The position numbers and the translations under genes were made by a program. Shown piece by piece: positions 1-10,229 of a DNA stretch of 64,000 bases. A model generated the notes under the pieces. It ran no database searches. It was not told the origin of the DNA and saw only the letters and a list, made by a program, of their open reading frames with translations. The stretch's first letter is position 1; each line of letters begins with the position of its first letter. Origin of the DNA: Cloeon dipterum (taxonomy: Eukaryota; Arthropoda; Insecta; Ephemeroptera; Baetidae); contig NC_088789.1 in the NCBI RefSeq assembly GCF_949628265.1, forward strand, positions 28,575,883-28,639,882, written 5' to 3'.

Positions 1-274
1 AAAATAGAAACAATAAAGCGTATATGCATGTGTGTGCGCGAGAGGCGTCTTCGGCGGATGGACCTTCTCGTCTGCGCGCAAGCCGGTTCCCGTTACAGAC
101 CCAGAATCAGAAGCACACACACACCTCGAGCCCACCACTGGGTCAGTAGACCAGAGACGAACGCCCAGCTCGCTAGGCCACCTGTGAGGCACCTCTATCG
201 TGCGCGTTGCATCATTCCTCACAATCAGAACAAAAATCTAGAATTTATTTGGTGCTGAAAATAATAATCATAAA

Positions 275-1270
275 TAGGGCTGTGAAGTTTACACGATTGA
301 CTATTTTTCTTTGAGCTTTCACACAATTTTTAACCATTTAAACCATAATTAAAATCGTCTAAATCTGCAAAACCGTCTAAATTGACTCAAAATCTGTTGA
401 AATTTTCGCCAGTTTCAATTTTTAAGTAAATTTGCTCGTGCAAAGAGCATAAAAAATAATCTTTTTTGTCACCGTTTTCAGTACGAGTCCCAATTCAGAC
501 GTCCCAACCTTCAACCGTCCCTCTAACCACCCCTTCAACAGTATTCCAGCTTAAGGGTGGAGGTTAAGGACCCCCCTAAACCCTTCAGTTGGTCAGCGAA
601 GGTCAATACGAGTCAAACGGTGTCTAATTTTTGCAATTCTGACGGTTAGAACCCGATATTTGAAGCTGCAAAAATAACGAAATCTGAAAAATTCCCATTT
701 TTCGAGTTTAAAGTGGAATTTCTTGAAAAATAAATAAATTCAACAGCTAAGTTTAGACTTTTCATGAGACCACTTTCGAACACAATTTCAAACTGATATT
801 AAATAATTAGTTTGGATTTTTTATTTTTGATCATTTCAAACCTCCCTTTTGATTTATTTTCAAATTTTGGAATTTGCTAATTTATCTAATTCCCCTTTAT
901 AAACTAAAAGACGCACCTCCACAAACTTTAAAATGGAAAGAATTAAGAATTTATATTTAAGAGCAATGCGTAACGTGCGCTAAATTGCGAAAAAAAACGC
1001 AATAAAAGTATTTTTGCGATGCAGTAGGTTTGTCCAGAAAAATGCGGGTTTTTGCGAAACCCGATCCCAAGACCAGAGACTGAAACTGGTAACTAGAATC
1101 CGGTTGAATTCTTGCTCGTAAAGAAAATGATGTTAATAATAACAAATAGGCAAAAACATCGGAAAAATGCAAAAATATAACTGAAAAATGCTAAAATTAA
1201 GACTTAAAAAACGTCTAAAACCGTCTATTTTAAACCAAACCGCAAAAATAGTTTAATTTTCACAGCCCTA
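275..1270. mobile_element. Non-autonomous DNA transposon, hAT-like ends (family E)
   Basis: The two ends are inverted copies. The left end reads AGGGCTGTGAAGTTTACAC, and the reverse complement of the right end reads AGGGCTGTGAAAATTAAAC. The inside is AT-rich with no open frame of note, so the element cannot code for its own transposase. A second, divergent copy lies near 14,580-15,570: both share the 'accgtctaaattgactyaaaatctg' part and the 'ttcagacgtccc' part. hAT elements often begin with a YAGGG-type end and make 8-bp target duplications; I could not find a clean 8-bp duplication here, so the superfamily is an inference. It lies downstream of Lip1. Confidence 0.6.
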
Positions 1271-1731
1271 ATAATAATAATACCACACCTGCATCCACAA
1301 AATTAATATTAAATATTTCCTTAACATGAAATTGGGCTTTTTAAAAATTAAATATTTAAATAAGTATTTTCATTGATCTCTGTTTAGATAAAATTTGCAC
1401 AAAAATCAAGATTTTTATACAATACTGCAATTTAAAATAATTTTGGCCATCTTCCAGCAAAAAGAATGAAAATTAAACAGCGGTCTTAAAAATATATGAT
1501 ATATTTATGCAAAAATTATGATGTTGCAAACAGGACAAGTACAATGGAACAAAGGAAGTGATTTCGCTGCTACGCCTCTCGACATTTATTTTTTATTTTT
1601 ATTTTTTAGCAGCTGTGAGAGTAATAATATTTATGCCGACACCGCCCGTCTCATTGTGGAAGGAGCGCGGCAGCGAGCGATGTGCGAAATGATGAACGAG
1701 TGTGCTGCGCTGCGCTGCTCGCGTCGCGCTC

Positions 1732-3929
1732 TCAAGGGCAGTTTTTGTGGCTGGTCTTGCTGAAGGGCTCCAAACTGACGCCGTTCGCCTTCAACACGTA
1801 GTCGGCCGCCCGAATCGTGCCGTCCGACGGGAACGGCTCCCTCGTCAGCACCCACGCGAATTCTATACAATAATTATTTATCATAAATAAATCCATTGAG
1901 TAATAATTGTGTTCATCTTACGGTAGTTGAAGAGGCCGAAGTCGTTGCACGTGAAGATGACGGCGTAGCTGACATAGTCGGTGTCGAGAATCCAGTAGGG
2001 AGACTCAATGTTTCCTGCGGAAGGAAAAATTATGATGTCACGAGAAGCTATCAAGAGTGACAGGCCATATTAGATTTGCGGTTCGCTCAATTGAGCAGAA
2101 AAAAAACAACAATGCGCGCCGACCTTCTGCAACCTTGTTATTAATTTCCGGGAGGCAGAATCTGCGCGGTCGAACAAATATTTTCACCCCGCATTCCGAT
2201 TTTCTTATCTTATATTACCTGCAGACGGGAATTTGACTCCGAGTTTCGCCTCGCCGTGCTCGCCTTTCAGGGTGGCCGTGCCGACAATTGTGTTGTATCG
2301 AGAAAGTCTGTAAAAATTTGGTGTTTAGTTATCTTAAATAAATCCTCTCGAAAGATAAATGCTTTTTCGTGTATTTGAAATTAGTATAACAAAGATAAAA
2401 TGCTTGGAAATGCTGAATCATGGCTGGAGTGAAGGTCAGACCGAAAATATGTACATAATATTGTATAATATGCACTCAAGATAACTCACAGTGGATTGTA
2501 CTGTTTGTTGACGACCCCGATGACTCCGTGGCCGTTGTCTACGTAATTCGCGACCGTGCACGTTCCGCCCAGTTGGAAGATGGCGAAATATTTCTTGTAC
2601 TCGTACCAGTTTCCCAAATACTAGAAAAAAATTAATGTTTATTTAAAAGGTATGTGTTCATAGATAAAAAAACAATTATATTATTTATTGAATTTATTTA
2701 CAAAAGGAAACTCTTTAATTGGAGCATTCGTTTATAAAATATGACTTCAAAATTTTTATATTAAAGCAATAAATGGAAAAGTTACAGTTTTCGCCACCCC
2801 TACATTAACATGGGATTCTCATAAGAACTGGCGAGATGTGTAACCCGGCAGAAATTGTAACTTTACATTGGTACCCTTTAAGATTTTATTTATTTATCGC
2901 TTTTAAATTTTTCAACGCAGTTGAGATTGAATTAAAGAGGGATGATACTGCAAAATCCTGGAAAACGCTTCTTGCCAATACATAAACTCGTCCCTTAGGA
3001 TTCAGTTAAAGCCTAAATTGACCTAAGAAGCACTGTAATTTTTTGAGAAAATTGGCCGGAAAGTTACCGTGCTTTTCAAATGGTAATGGCTGTCTTCTTA
3101 CTTGAAATCCGATTTAATTTCAAAACCAAGAGTTTCCCCAATCAGTGGTATACACCGTTGGACAGATCTCGACGAGAGGAATCGAAATATGCCAAGAAAA
3201 TATGTTCACGCACTGTACATTTTGGAGAAAATTGGCAAAATTTGAATTTTTACTGTAGGAAAATCCTTTTTTGCTATTGCAAATTGTTGAACAAATTGTT
3301 TATCGATCAATTGCATATGGCATCCAACAATTCAAATAAACAGTTGATTGATTAACAATTTGTTCTACAATTTCCAACAATAAAAAAGGACCTTACAGTA
3401 AAAGTTCAAATTTTCCCTAAAATTTCAAGCGCTTGACCACATTTTCTTGGCAGATTTCGATTCCTCTCGTCGAGATCTGTCCAACAGCGTATGAAACCTT
3501 TTAGGGAGACTCTTTGTTGTGAAATAAAATCAGATTTCAAGTAAGGAGACAGTCCTCGCCATTTGAAAGGCACGCAAACTGTGCAGCCACTTTTCTAAAA
3601 AAATTACATTGCTGCTTAGGTCAGTTTTGGCTTGAAATGAATCCTAAATTGGCAATAAATGTTTCCAGACTTTTTCAGTATCAATCCTCTTAAAAAATAC
3701 AATAATTATTACTCCATTTTGAGTCGCGTCTCGATTAAGCGTCAACACTCACTGACAGACTTTCAATTTTTTTCTATTAGAAATTATAAGAAAAGAAACT
3801 CACCAATTGCGGCTGGAAATTCGGCATGATTTTGACTTTGGGACAGCGTCCGAAGGAGAGCCGCTGTCCACTGGCCTGAGAGGCGACGGTGGCCAGCACG
3901 ACGAGGATGAAAAGCGCGCTGCTCCTCAT
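1732..3929 (-). CDS. Lip1: secreted lipocalin, apolipoprotein D/Lazarillo type (189 aa)
   Basis: Five coding exons: 3929-3804, 2620-2490, 2307-2219, 2014-1922, 1862-1732; intron phases 0, 2, 1, 1, all GT-AG. The protein starts with a signal peptide (residues 1-21, hydrophobic core SALFILVVLATVAS). It then shows the first lipocalin signature YLGNWYEY (43-50), the second TDYVSYAV (127-134) and the third arginine in WVLTRE (R154). Four cysteines (C29, C63, C138, C188) sit where ApoD-type lipocalins form two disulfides. Such proteins bind small hydrophobic ligands outside the cell; the ligand cannot be told from sequence. Length is typical. The start codon is preceded by a 3' splice site (CCCGCAG at 3934), so a 5'UTR exon lies upstream (see 5021-5135). 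Intron 1 carries a palindromic MITE. It is the leftmost of five tandem paralogues. Confidence 0.93.
2932..3693. mobile_element. Palindromic MITE, TTAA-flanked (family A, copy 1)
   Basis: Bounded by TTAA on both sides (2932-2935 and 3690-3693). The ends are inverted: AGAGGGATGATACTGC on the left, AGAGGATTGATACTG as the reverse complement on the right. The whole unit is a long inverted repeat with arms of over 300 bp meeting near 3,350. It includes the family hallmark 'cagatctcgacgagaggaatcg' in both orientations. It sits in intron 1 of Lip1. Other copies: 7554, 22780, 23995, 25463 and 46187. A TTAA target is the preference of piggyBac transposons, but no transposase is present, so the mobilising enzyme is unknown. 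Confidence 0.8.
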
Positions 3930-3933
3930 GGTT

Positions 3934-5020
3934 CTGCGGGCGGATCGAGAGTGAATCTGTCAGCGTTTGAAAAGCAGGAGCGGCCCGCACCCTCTCTCTT
4001 GCACTTTATCGTCCGGAGCGGAGCTTGGATGCAGTGTGGCGCGCGTTGCACCACCGAAATTGAAACTGCTCGCCCGGCCATCCTTGGCACTACTTGCACG
4101 CTTTAGTTCATTTAATTGCACGCGCCTACTTCGCGCTCCCAGCGTGAAGGTTCACTTGGGAAACACCGGGCGCGCAGCAGCAAAATTAAATAGTGCACGC
4201 GCTCTCGAGATTTAATTCCCAACATTTTGCAATGGATTCGCAAGATTTAAATTCAACGAACCAACGAGTATAATTATTATTGAAAAATATACTTTTACTC
4301 TGGTAAGGAAGAGAAAGGTAAAATACGCGAGTTTCTTTATAAATCGTATAATTTTACGCATGAGAAAATGCAATCAACAAAATGTATAGCAATAAATAAT
4401 TATTTTTGGGTTATGCAAAATTATAAAAAAAAGGAAGCTTAACTTAGCAACCACTTTTTTAGATGTTATTTAATCCTTGGTAATTTCAGGTAGTAAAAGT
4501 AAAACCGCCAATTTATGATTGCACAAAGATAATCAATCAGATATGGAATTTTAAACATTTATTTGATGTTTTTCTGGGTTGTTTTTCTAAAGAAAGGTTT
4601 AGAACGAATTTATATCCATGGTTTCTCTTGTGAATTGGAACTATTTTCGTAAAACTAGGAATTTTTCTTTCTCCCAGAGCAATGGCAAAATTCCCAAACA
4701 CGTAATTGTGTAAAATAATTTTTTTATTTAAAATTTTTTATAAAATCAACGCAAATACAGTAGCAATTTGTTAATCAATTGCATGCAATCCACTGATTTT
4801 CTCGCCTAGATTTTGAACAAAAATAAAAATTAAAAAAATGTTTTACCATTGCTTCAAATTAAAATTGATTTTAACAGCCTGCCTTTTTACAAATCAGCTT
4901 ACGTAATTCATGCTCGTTTAATTTAAATTTAAAATACCTATCAAACAGAAATTCCCAATCCTAACATAAAATTTCGAAATTTTGATTGCAACGATAATAA
5001 ATCTCGAGACTTTTACTTAC
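3934..5020 (-). other. Probable 5'UTR intron of Lip1
   Basis: This AT-rich stretch lacks open frames. It begins, on the minus strand, with a strong donor GTAAGTAAAA (5020) and ends with the acceptor CCGCCCGCAG four bases before the Lip1 start codon. I see no repeat or other feature in it. The link between exon and gene is an inference from these two sites and from the lack of any other gene between them. Confidence 0.55.
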
Positions 5021-5135
5021 CAAGAAAATGCGTGTGTGGTTGACTCGGCGGTCTGAATGGTATTAAGGACCTTGGTGCTATCAGTGCCTCTTTTCCGCCG
5101 ATTCCTCCTCCGTCATAGTTGCGCGAGCACCAAAA
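5021..5135 (-). other. Candidate noncoding first exon of Lip1 with a short uORF
   Basis: GC-richer than its surroundings, ending at a consensus donor (CTTG|GTAAGT). A TATA box (TTATATAA, 5163-5170, read on the minus strand) lies about 30 bp before the proposed start of transcription, so the 5' edge is estimated. The exon holds an 11-codon upstream reading frame (ATG at 5116, TGA at 5083-5081), encoding MTEEESAEKRH. If transcribed as proposed, this uORF would precede the Lip1 start codon and could damp its translation. Confidence 0.5.
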
Positions 5136-5160
5136 AAAAACACGGAGACCACCTTGTGTG

Positions 5161-5170
5161 CGTTATATAA
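5161..5170 (-). promoter_or_regulatory. TATA box for Lip1 first exon
   Basis: The palindromic GTTATATAAC core lies upstream of the candidate noncoding exon 5021-5135 at the usual ~30 bp distance. It could work on either strand by sequence alone. The minus strand is preferred because the matching splice donor is on that strand. Confidence 0.45.
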
Positions 5171-5438
5171 CACACACATTACGTCATTTTGTCGCTCTCG
5201 TGTCACTCTGTTTAATTGCTGACACTTGTGCAATAATTTTTAAAAGTATCTCATTATTGCTTTCATCGAGATAAAAGGGTGTTTGGCGCAATTTGCAATT
5301 TGAATTCCTCCGCACGCGCGCCGCGTGCATTTGCATAATGAAACGCGAGGCAATAACAATAACATTTCATGGACGCGCAGTAAAAATTTATTTGTTTCAG
5401 CCGGACATGTAAGGAACAAACAAACAAACAAACAGTGA

Positions 5439-5545
5439 TCAGCGGCTCTTGGGATGCTTGGTGGTGGCCGCGTCTTGCTGGGCCGCGTTCGGCAAAGACA
5501 CGATTCCTCCGAGGCTGGTGCCGTGGCCGAGAGTGCTCGCTTGCT
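5439..5545 (-). CDS. Candidate alternative last exon of Lip2 (35-aa tail)
   Basis: Directly after an acceptor TTTGCAG (minus strand) an open frame encodes QQASTLGHGTSLGGIVSLPN and 15 more residues, then TGA at 5441-5439. It has GC-rich third positions like real exons. It joins in frame (phase 1) if Lip2 exon 5 is spliced at GAGC|GTAAAT (5669/5668), which removes the last two codons and the TAA stop at 5663-5661. The resulting isoform would have 237 residues instead of 204. Lip5 also has an extra tail exon, which supports the idea. The donor is weak (GTAAAT), so use of this exon needs transcript evidence. Confidence 0.45.
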
Positions 5546-5660
5546 CTGCAAATTAGAGTCATTGTGTGAAAAGCGCGCAGCAGAGCGTGTATCATGTTGT
5601 ATGTGTGTTTACAGAGCGTTGCCCCCGTTGAATTTAATAAAACTAATATAAAATTAAATA

Positions 5661-6917
5661 TTATTTACGCTCGGTCTTGGATGAGAGGTCGTAGCTGTGG
5701 CATTTGCTGTGCGACGTCAGGCTCATGGTGCGCCTCGCGATTTTGTTGTTGTCCAGCACCTTGAAGGCCGCGTTCTTCAGCTTTGTGCTCGGCTCGTGCT
5801 CGCGGGTCAACACCAACGCTTTGGCTGGAGCAGACAAAAAAAAATTATAAAAAATCGAATCATTTGATTGTGTGTTCTTACGAAAGGAAGTGCCGTTTCC
5901 AAGTTGGTGGCAGACGGCAAGAACAGCGAAGGTCTTGTAGTCGGTCGAAAGCACTTTCATCTCGACTTTTTCGATGTCTAAATATTTTCAAGGCTATAGT
6001 GTTGGAGATTTTTTGTTTAATTTAGATTTTTTCTTACTCAGGCTTGGAATCGTCACGGCGATCGTACCGTCTGGAACGTTTTTCTTGGTCGGCGAGCAGA
6101 TTTTGCCGGCAACCGAAACCACACTCTTGGTGCTAAAGGGAAAAATTATATAATTAGTGTTAGAAGCCACCAACAGATGGCAACACCGTATACTTTCGTA
6201 AATAATTTAATTTTACGGCACTTCCGCTGCTATTTCTGACTCAATCCTGTTGCTGTTCATTCTGCCTCTAGAATTATTTCTTTTATGACAATCTGGAAAC
6301 CAAAATTGGTCGAATCATTCGCCGTACAGACGTTGGAAAATATTTTTTTATTTAAAAAAATAGTGTTTCATGACTATACGGCGAATGGCTGGACCGATGT
6401 TGGGTTTCAAAACATCAAAAGAAAGCTTTTTAAGTGGAAAATGGAGAGTAGCAGGATTGCGTCTGAAATCGCAGTGGAAGTTAATTAAAATTAAATTTAT
6501 TACTAAAGTATACGGTGGCGCCATCTGTTGGCGGCTTCGAACACCAAGGGCTTTTACAACTAGTGTAGATTTTTCCTGCATTTCTAAAGCAAAAAATGAA
6601 ACTTACGCGGAGCTGTAGGAGAAGCTGTTGAATTCGAGTTTTGAGGGATCGGTCAGGTCCGGACTGAATTTAATCAGGTCGCACTTGAGCTTCAACCCGG
6701 TTCTCCTGTTGGTGTGTGCAATGTCGTACCAGACTCCGACCATCTGCATGATTCCTTGAATATCAACAAGACAAAATTAAGAACTGAGACTCACCTCCGA
6801 GGCGTTGAAGTTGGTCATCGGCTGGAGGGAGGGGCAGTTATTGGAGTCCTGCTTGGGCGCCGCGGCGGCCAAAGCAAGGGCCGCGACGGCCACAAAGGCG
6901 AACGTCAGATTCTGCAT
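5661..6917 (-). CDS. Lip2: secreted lipocalin, divergent member (204 aa)
   Basis: Exons: 6917-6795, 6743-6607, 6132-6038, 5977-5882, 5824-5661, with the same intron phases as the other copies (0, 2, 1, 1). An alanine-rich signal peptide spans residues 1-20. Motifs: GVWYD (44-48), STDYKTFAV in the second conserved region and LVLTRE (R158) in the third, where the usual tryptophan is replaced. Cysteines C28 and C192 match the family. The start at 6917 is preferred because it opens the signal peptide and lies about 50 bp after a TATA-like GATAAAA (6975-6969). The stop codon at 5663 overlaps a possible splice donor leading to another tail exon (5439-5545). Intron 2 is the longest and is mostly filled by a palindromic MITE. 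Confidence 0.9.
6162..6566. mobile_element. Palindromic MITE in Lip2 intron 2 (family G, copy 1)
   Basis: An imperfect inverted repeat. The left arm begins GAAGCCACCAACAGATGG, and the right arm, reverse-complemented, begins TTCGAAGCCGCCAACAGATGG. Both continue into ACCGTATACTTT and an A/T-rich stretch. The centre holds mirrored 'cggcgaatg' segments. A second copy, 18679-19092, sits in the same intron of Lip5. No open frame. The superfamily is not recognised. Confidence 0.75.
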
Positions 6918-6967
6918 GTCTGTGAGAGGTTGGGTCTCGTTTGTCCTGCGTTTCGCACCTCGTCTGC

Positions 6968-6975
6968 CTTTTATC
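6968..6975 (-). promoter_or_regulatory. TATA-like element of Lip2
   Basis: Minus-strand GATAAAAG lies about 52 bp upstream of the Lip2 start codon. This would place the start of transcription near 6,942 with a short leader. There is no acceptor next to the start codon, so Lip2 seems to lack the 5'UTR intron proposed for Lip1, Lip4 and Lip5. Confidence 0.45.
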
Positions 6976-7553
6976 CCTTCGCCCGCGGAGACGTGGCACA
7001 TCATGAAAAGCAGTGCGAAAACGCGCCAACGTGCTAATCGCAAAGTACCGCACTGATCTTAATTAGACCTTCTGCGTCTCTGCGCGGACTGTTTTCCTGA
7101 TGGGGTCGCGGCCGGGTTCATTTTCAAGTTAGTGCAAATAATGCATTTCACCAATACGGATATTTTGCTATGGCGGCTTGAGATAGGATTGAATAATTGT
7201 TTTTGTCACAGTCAAGGAAACGATACAGGTTTATTGGTCTATCACAGAATTTGCATTTTCAGTCCTCACTCCCGCAGGAGTAAAAAATGTGTCCATGCGT
7301 GAATGTAGGATATGTGTATAATTTAGAACAGAAAAGGTTCAACTCAATGGAATAAAATTAATATCAATTCAATCCAGCATTTGAGAAATTAAATTATTTT
7401 CCTCTAACGCCGCAACTCTGTTAATTTTAATATTTAATTTTCCAAAAATGGAGTTACTGTCAATTGAGTCGCAAAAGCTTTTAGAACGTCCAAGAAAGGT
7501 GCATACAAAGGCTTGTTACGCACGTACACGTTTAACTTTATTTCTTTCCTCCA

Positions 7554-7983
7554 TTAAAGAGGGGTGTGCTACTGCAAAGTCCTAGAAAATCCTGGTTGCC
7601 AATGCATGAACTGATCCCTGAAGCCAAAATTAACCTAAGAAACACTACATACATTTTTGAGAAAAGTGGCTGCAAAGTTAACATGCCTTTTTTCAAACAA
7701 TTGAGGACTGTCTCCTTACTTGAAATACTATTTTATTTCACGACAAAGAGTTTCCCTTAAAGATTTCATACGCTGTTGGACAGATCTCGACGAGAGGAGT
7801 CGAAATCTGCCAAGAAAATGTGATCAAACGCTGTAAATTATGAAGAAAATTTGAATTTTGACTGTCTACAAGATCCTTTTTTACTGTTGCAAATTGCAGA
7901 GCAAGTTTTTTATCGATCAACTGATTATTGCATGCAACAATTCAAATCATTTTTAATTGTCGCCTTGTATCAATACACATTAA
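7554..7983. mobile_element. MITE, TTAA-flanked (family A, copy 2)
   Basis: TTAA at both edges; a single-arm copy that runs from AGAGGGGTGTGCTACTGC through the 'cagatctcgacgagaggagtcg' hallmark to a degraded right end. It lies between Lip2 and Lip3. The rest of the spacer 7,060-8,700 is AT-rich and I see nothing else in it. Confidence 0.7.
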
Positions 7984-8705
7984 CAAAGCTATAGACTAAT
8001 TTGCAAAGATGGACCAATTCGTCCTGGTCGCGGTAAATTTGCGCATCATTCAACAAAATACCCAAATTTTCATTGTCGAATGGATTGTAGCCCTTTTCTT
8101 GCAACAAAGAAATTCGCGTTTGATTGTTGAAAGTTGCGCAATTTTGCCGCTACCAGGACGAATTGTAAGAGGGGATTATTTAGAAAAGAAATTTATTTAT
8201 GTATTAAATTGAGATTAAACATATAAAGTCATTGATCATTTCACATTTACTGTAAATTTCATCGATATTCTATACAAGTAAAGCCACCAGCGATCGAATA
8301 TTGCTCTCTTATTCATGTTATTAATAAATTCAATGCACAATCTCAATTAAATAATCCCAGATTGCTTCAGATGATGAATTTAATAACCACAATCGGCAAG
8401 TCTCAATCGCCTGGAATTAAAATGGAATTACACGAAAATGATTCATTTTTAATTTTTGCCAAGAAGAATATTTTCATGTTTAGTTTAATGATTTGTAAAC
8501 TTCTGAAATTTATTCTTTAATGTTGGTACAAATAATGCACATTAAAGTGGCTGCTCATCAAGCTTAATTCTTTCCAAAATTCGAGTGTCATATTTTTCAG
8601 GTCTGCCAGCCGTTCTTTTGAATCCTGCAGGTCAATCATCCGCAAGTGCATCTCCAGTCAAATTGAATCTGTGAAATTAATTGATAAAATTCCCACAAAA
8701 ATGTA

Positions 8706-9568
8706 TTATTTGACCAAATACTTTGCTAACTGTTTCTCGTAGCTTGGACAGTTGGTTTGGGCTGCGTAGCTCAGGTTTGTCTTCGCAATTTTCTTCTTTG
8801 GCAGGACATTCAGGGCGTTCAGCAAAACCTTATTTTTCGCATATTTCTCTCTTGTTATAATCTCAACGTTTTCTGTAAAATTAAATAAGGATTTTTTTGC
8901 GTGAATGTAGAGCAAAGCGTAATATACTGACCCATGTAATTTGCTCCCTGCATGTCAACGCAGTTCCAAAGGACGGCAAAGTTCTTGTAATCCGTCTCCA
9001 AAATCCAAACGTCACTCGTCACATCTGGATTGTGAATTTATTTAATTATAATAGACAGTTAAAATTAATTTTCTATAACAGTCATACTCATTTTGGGAAT
9101 GGTGACTCTCAGTATTCCTGAGTTATTGGCACTTTGTTTCACTTCCCCTATCCCTCGAATGTGGTACGTAATGTTTTCTCTATGAAATTCAGATTCAGAC
9201 CTTTTTCGGATTATGAATTTAAAAACTTTTTCAAATTACTTTTCGCTATGGAAAAAGCTGTTGAGGGAAAAGTTCTTCGGTCCTGCCTGCGTAAAGTGCT
9301 CGACGTTGCAGCGAATGTTGAGCCCTGAAAAGCGCCTCGTGTACACCTGCTCGTACCAAAGCCCTGAAAACTGAACACGCAAATTTTATAATTGCATTTA
9401 TGTCATGAATTTTGAGCTGTTTAAAATACGCTATGAGAATCAAAAGGTTACCTTTTCGACGCTGAAATTTTGCTGTGCTGTGATCATCAAAGGACATTTT
9501 CCTTGCCTCAAAATTTGACTTTCTGCTATTGAAACTAAAATGGCAGCTGCAAAAATAAATTTTTGCAT
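8706..9568 (-). CDS. Lip3: secreted lipocalin, AT-rich divergent copy (199 aa)
   Basis: Exons: 9568-9452, 9370-9240, 9179-9088, 9024-8932, 8872-8706; phases 0, 2, 1, 1. Signal peptide residues 1-17, first conserved region FSGLWYEQ (40-47), second ETDYKNFAV, third IITREK (R152). C25 and C186 match the family cysteines. It is closest in motif style to Lip2 (TDYK.FAV in both). Its coding bases are clearly AT-richer than the other four copies (many AAA, TTT and AAT codons), and all its introns are short (about 60-80 bp). This may reflect relaxed selection on codon use or a different expression level. The frame is open throughout, so it looks functional. Confidence 0.9.
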
Positions 9569-9952
9569 CGTACACGAAGCGCTCCTGGAGGTGGTAGAGA
9601 ATGGAGTGCGTATAACTTGTGTTTTGTGCCATTTATCTAGAGTTATGAAACGTTCTGCTTGTTTTTCCACCTGCTGTGCAGCGCGCAGGTGATAATAGTC
9701 TTTTTTGGTCACGCAGAGACGCTCTATAGGCGCGGATAAATATTTCCAAACCTCATTTAGACACGACCTTAAATTATTTTTCGTAAATTTTCGTAAAAAA
9801 GTAATTAGTCCTCAGAATATTTATATATAGAATTATAATTTGGATATGGTTAAATAAATAAACTATTCCGCAACTGTTTCAACTTGGAAGCAGCGCCGGT
9901 TGCATAATTATGAATTAAACAAAAGGAAGATAAAATCATGATGTCGCGAGTG

Positions 9953-9979
9953 TATTTATTTATTTATTTATTTATTTAA
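9953..9979. repeat. (TTTA)n microsatellite
   Basis: About six to seven tandem TTTA units between Lip3 and Lip4. The spacer 9,570-10,229 holds nothing else that I recognise. Confidence 0.9.
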
Positions 9980-10229
9980 TATATATTTACATCTTTGCTA
10001 ATATCATGATCGCATAGAGAGAGATTCGGTACGTAATAAATATTATAAATAAAGGTCCTAGGGTGTATATTTCTTATTGCATCAGACTCTTTTTCGCTCC
10101 AATTAACGACTCGAGAGGAAAATAATTTACACGAAATGCGTCGAGTCAACTTGCTTGCTTCATATGCAGATTATTGACGAATAACTTAGTAAAATTAGAA
10201 AGGTGGGATCGACGGCCGGGGTCGGGAGA

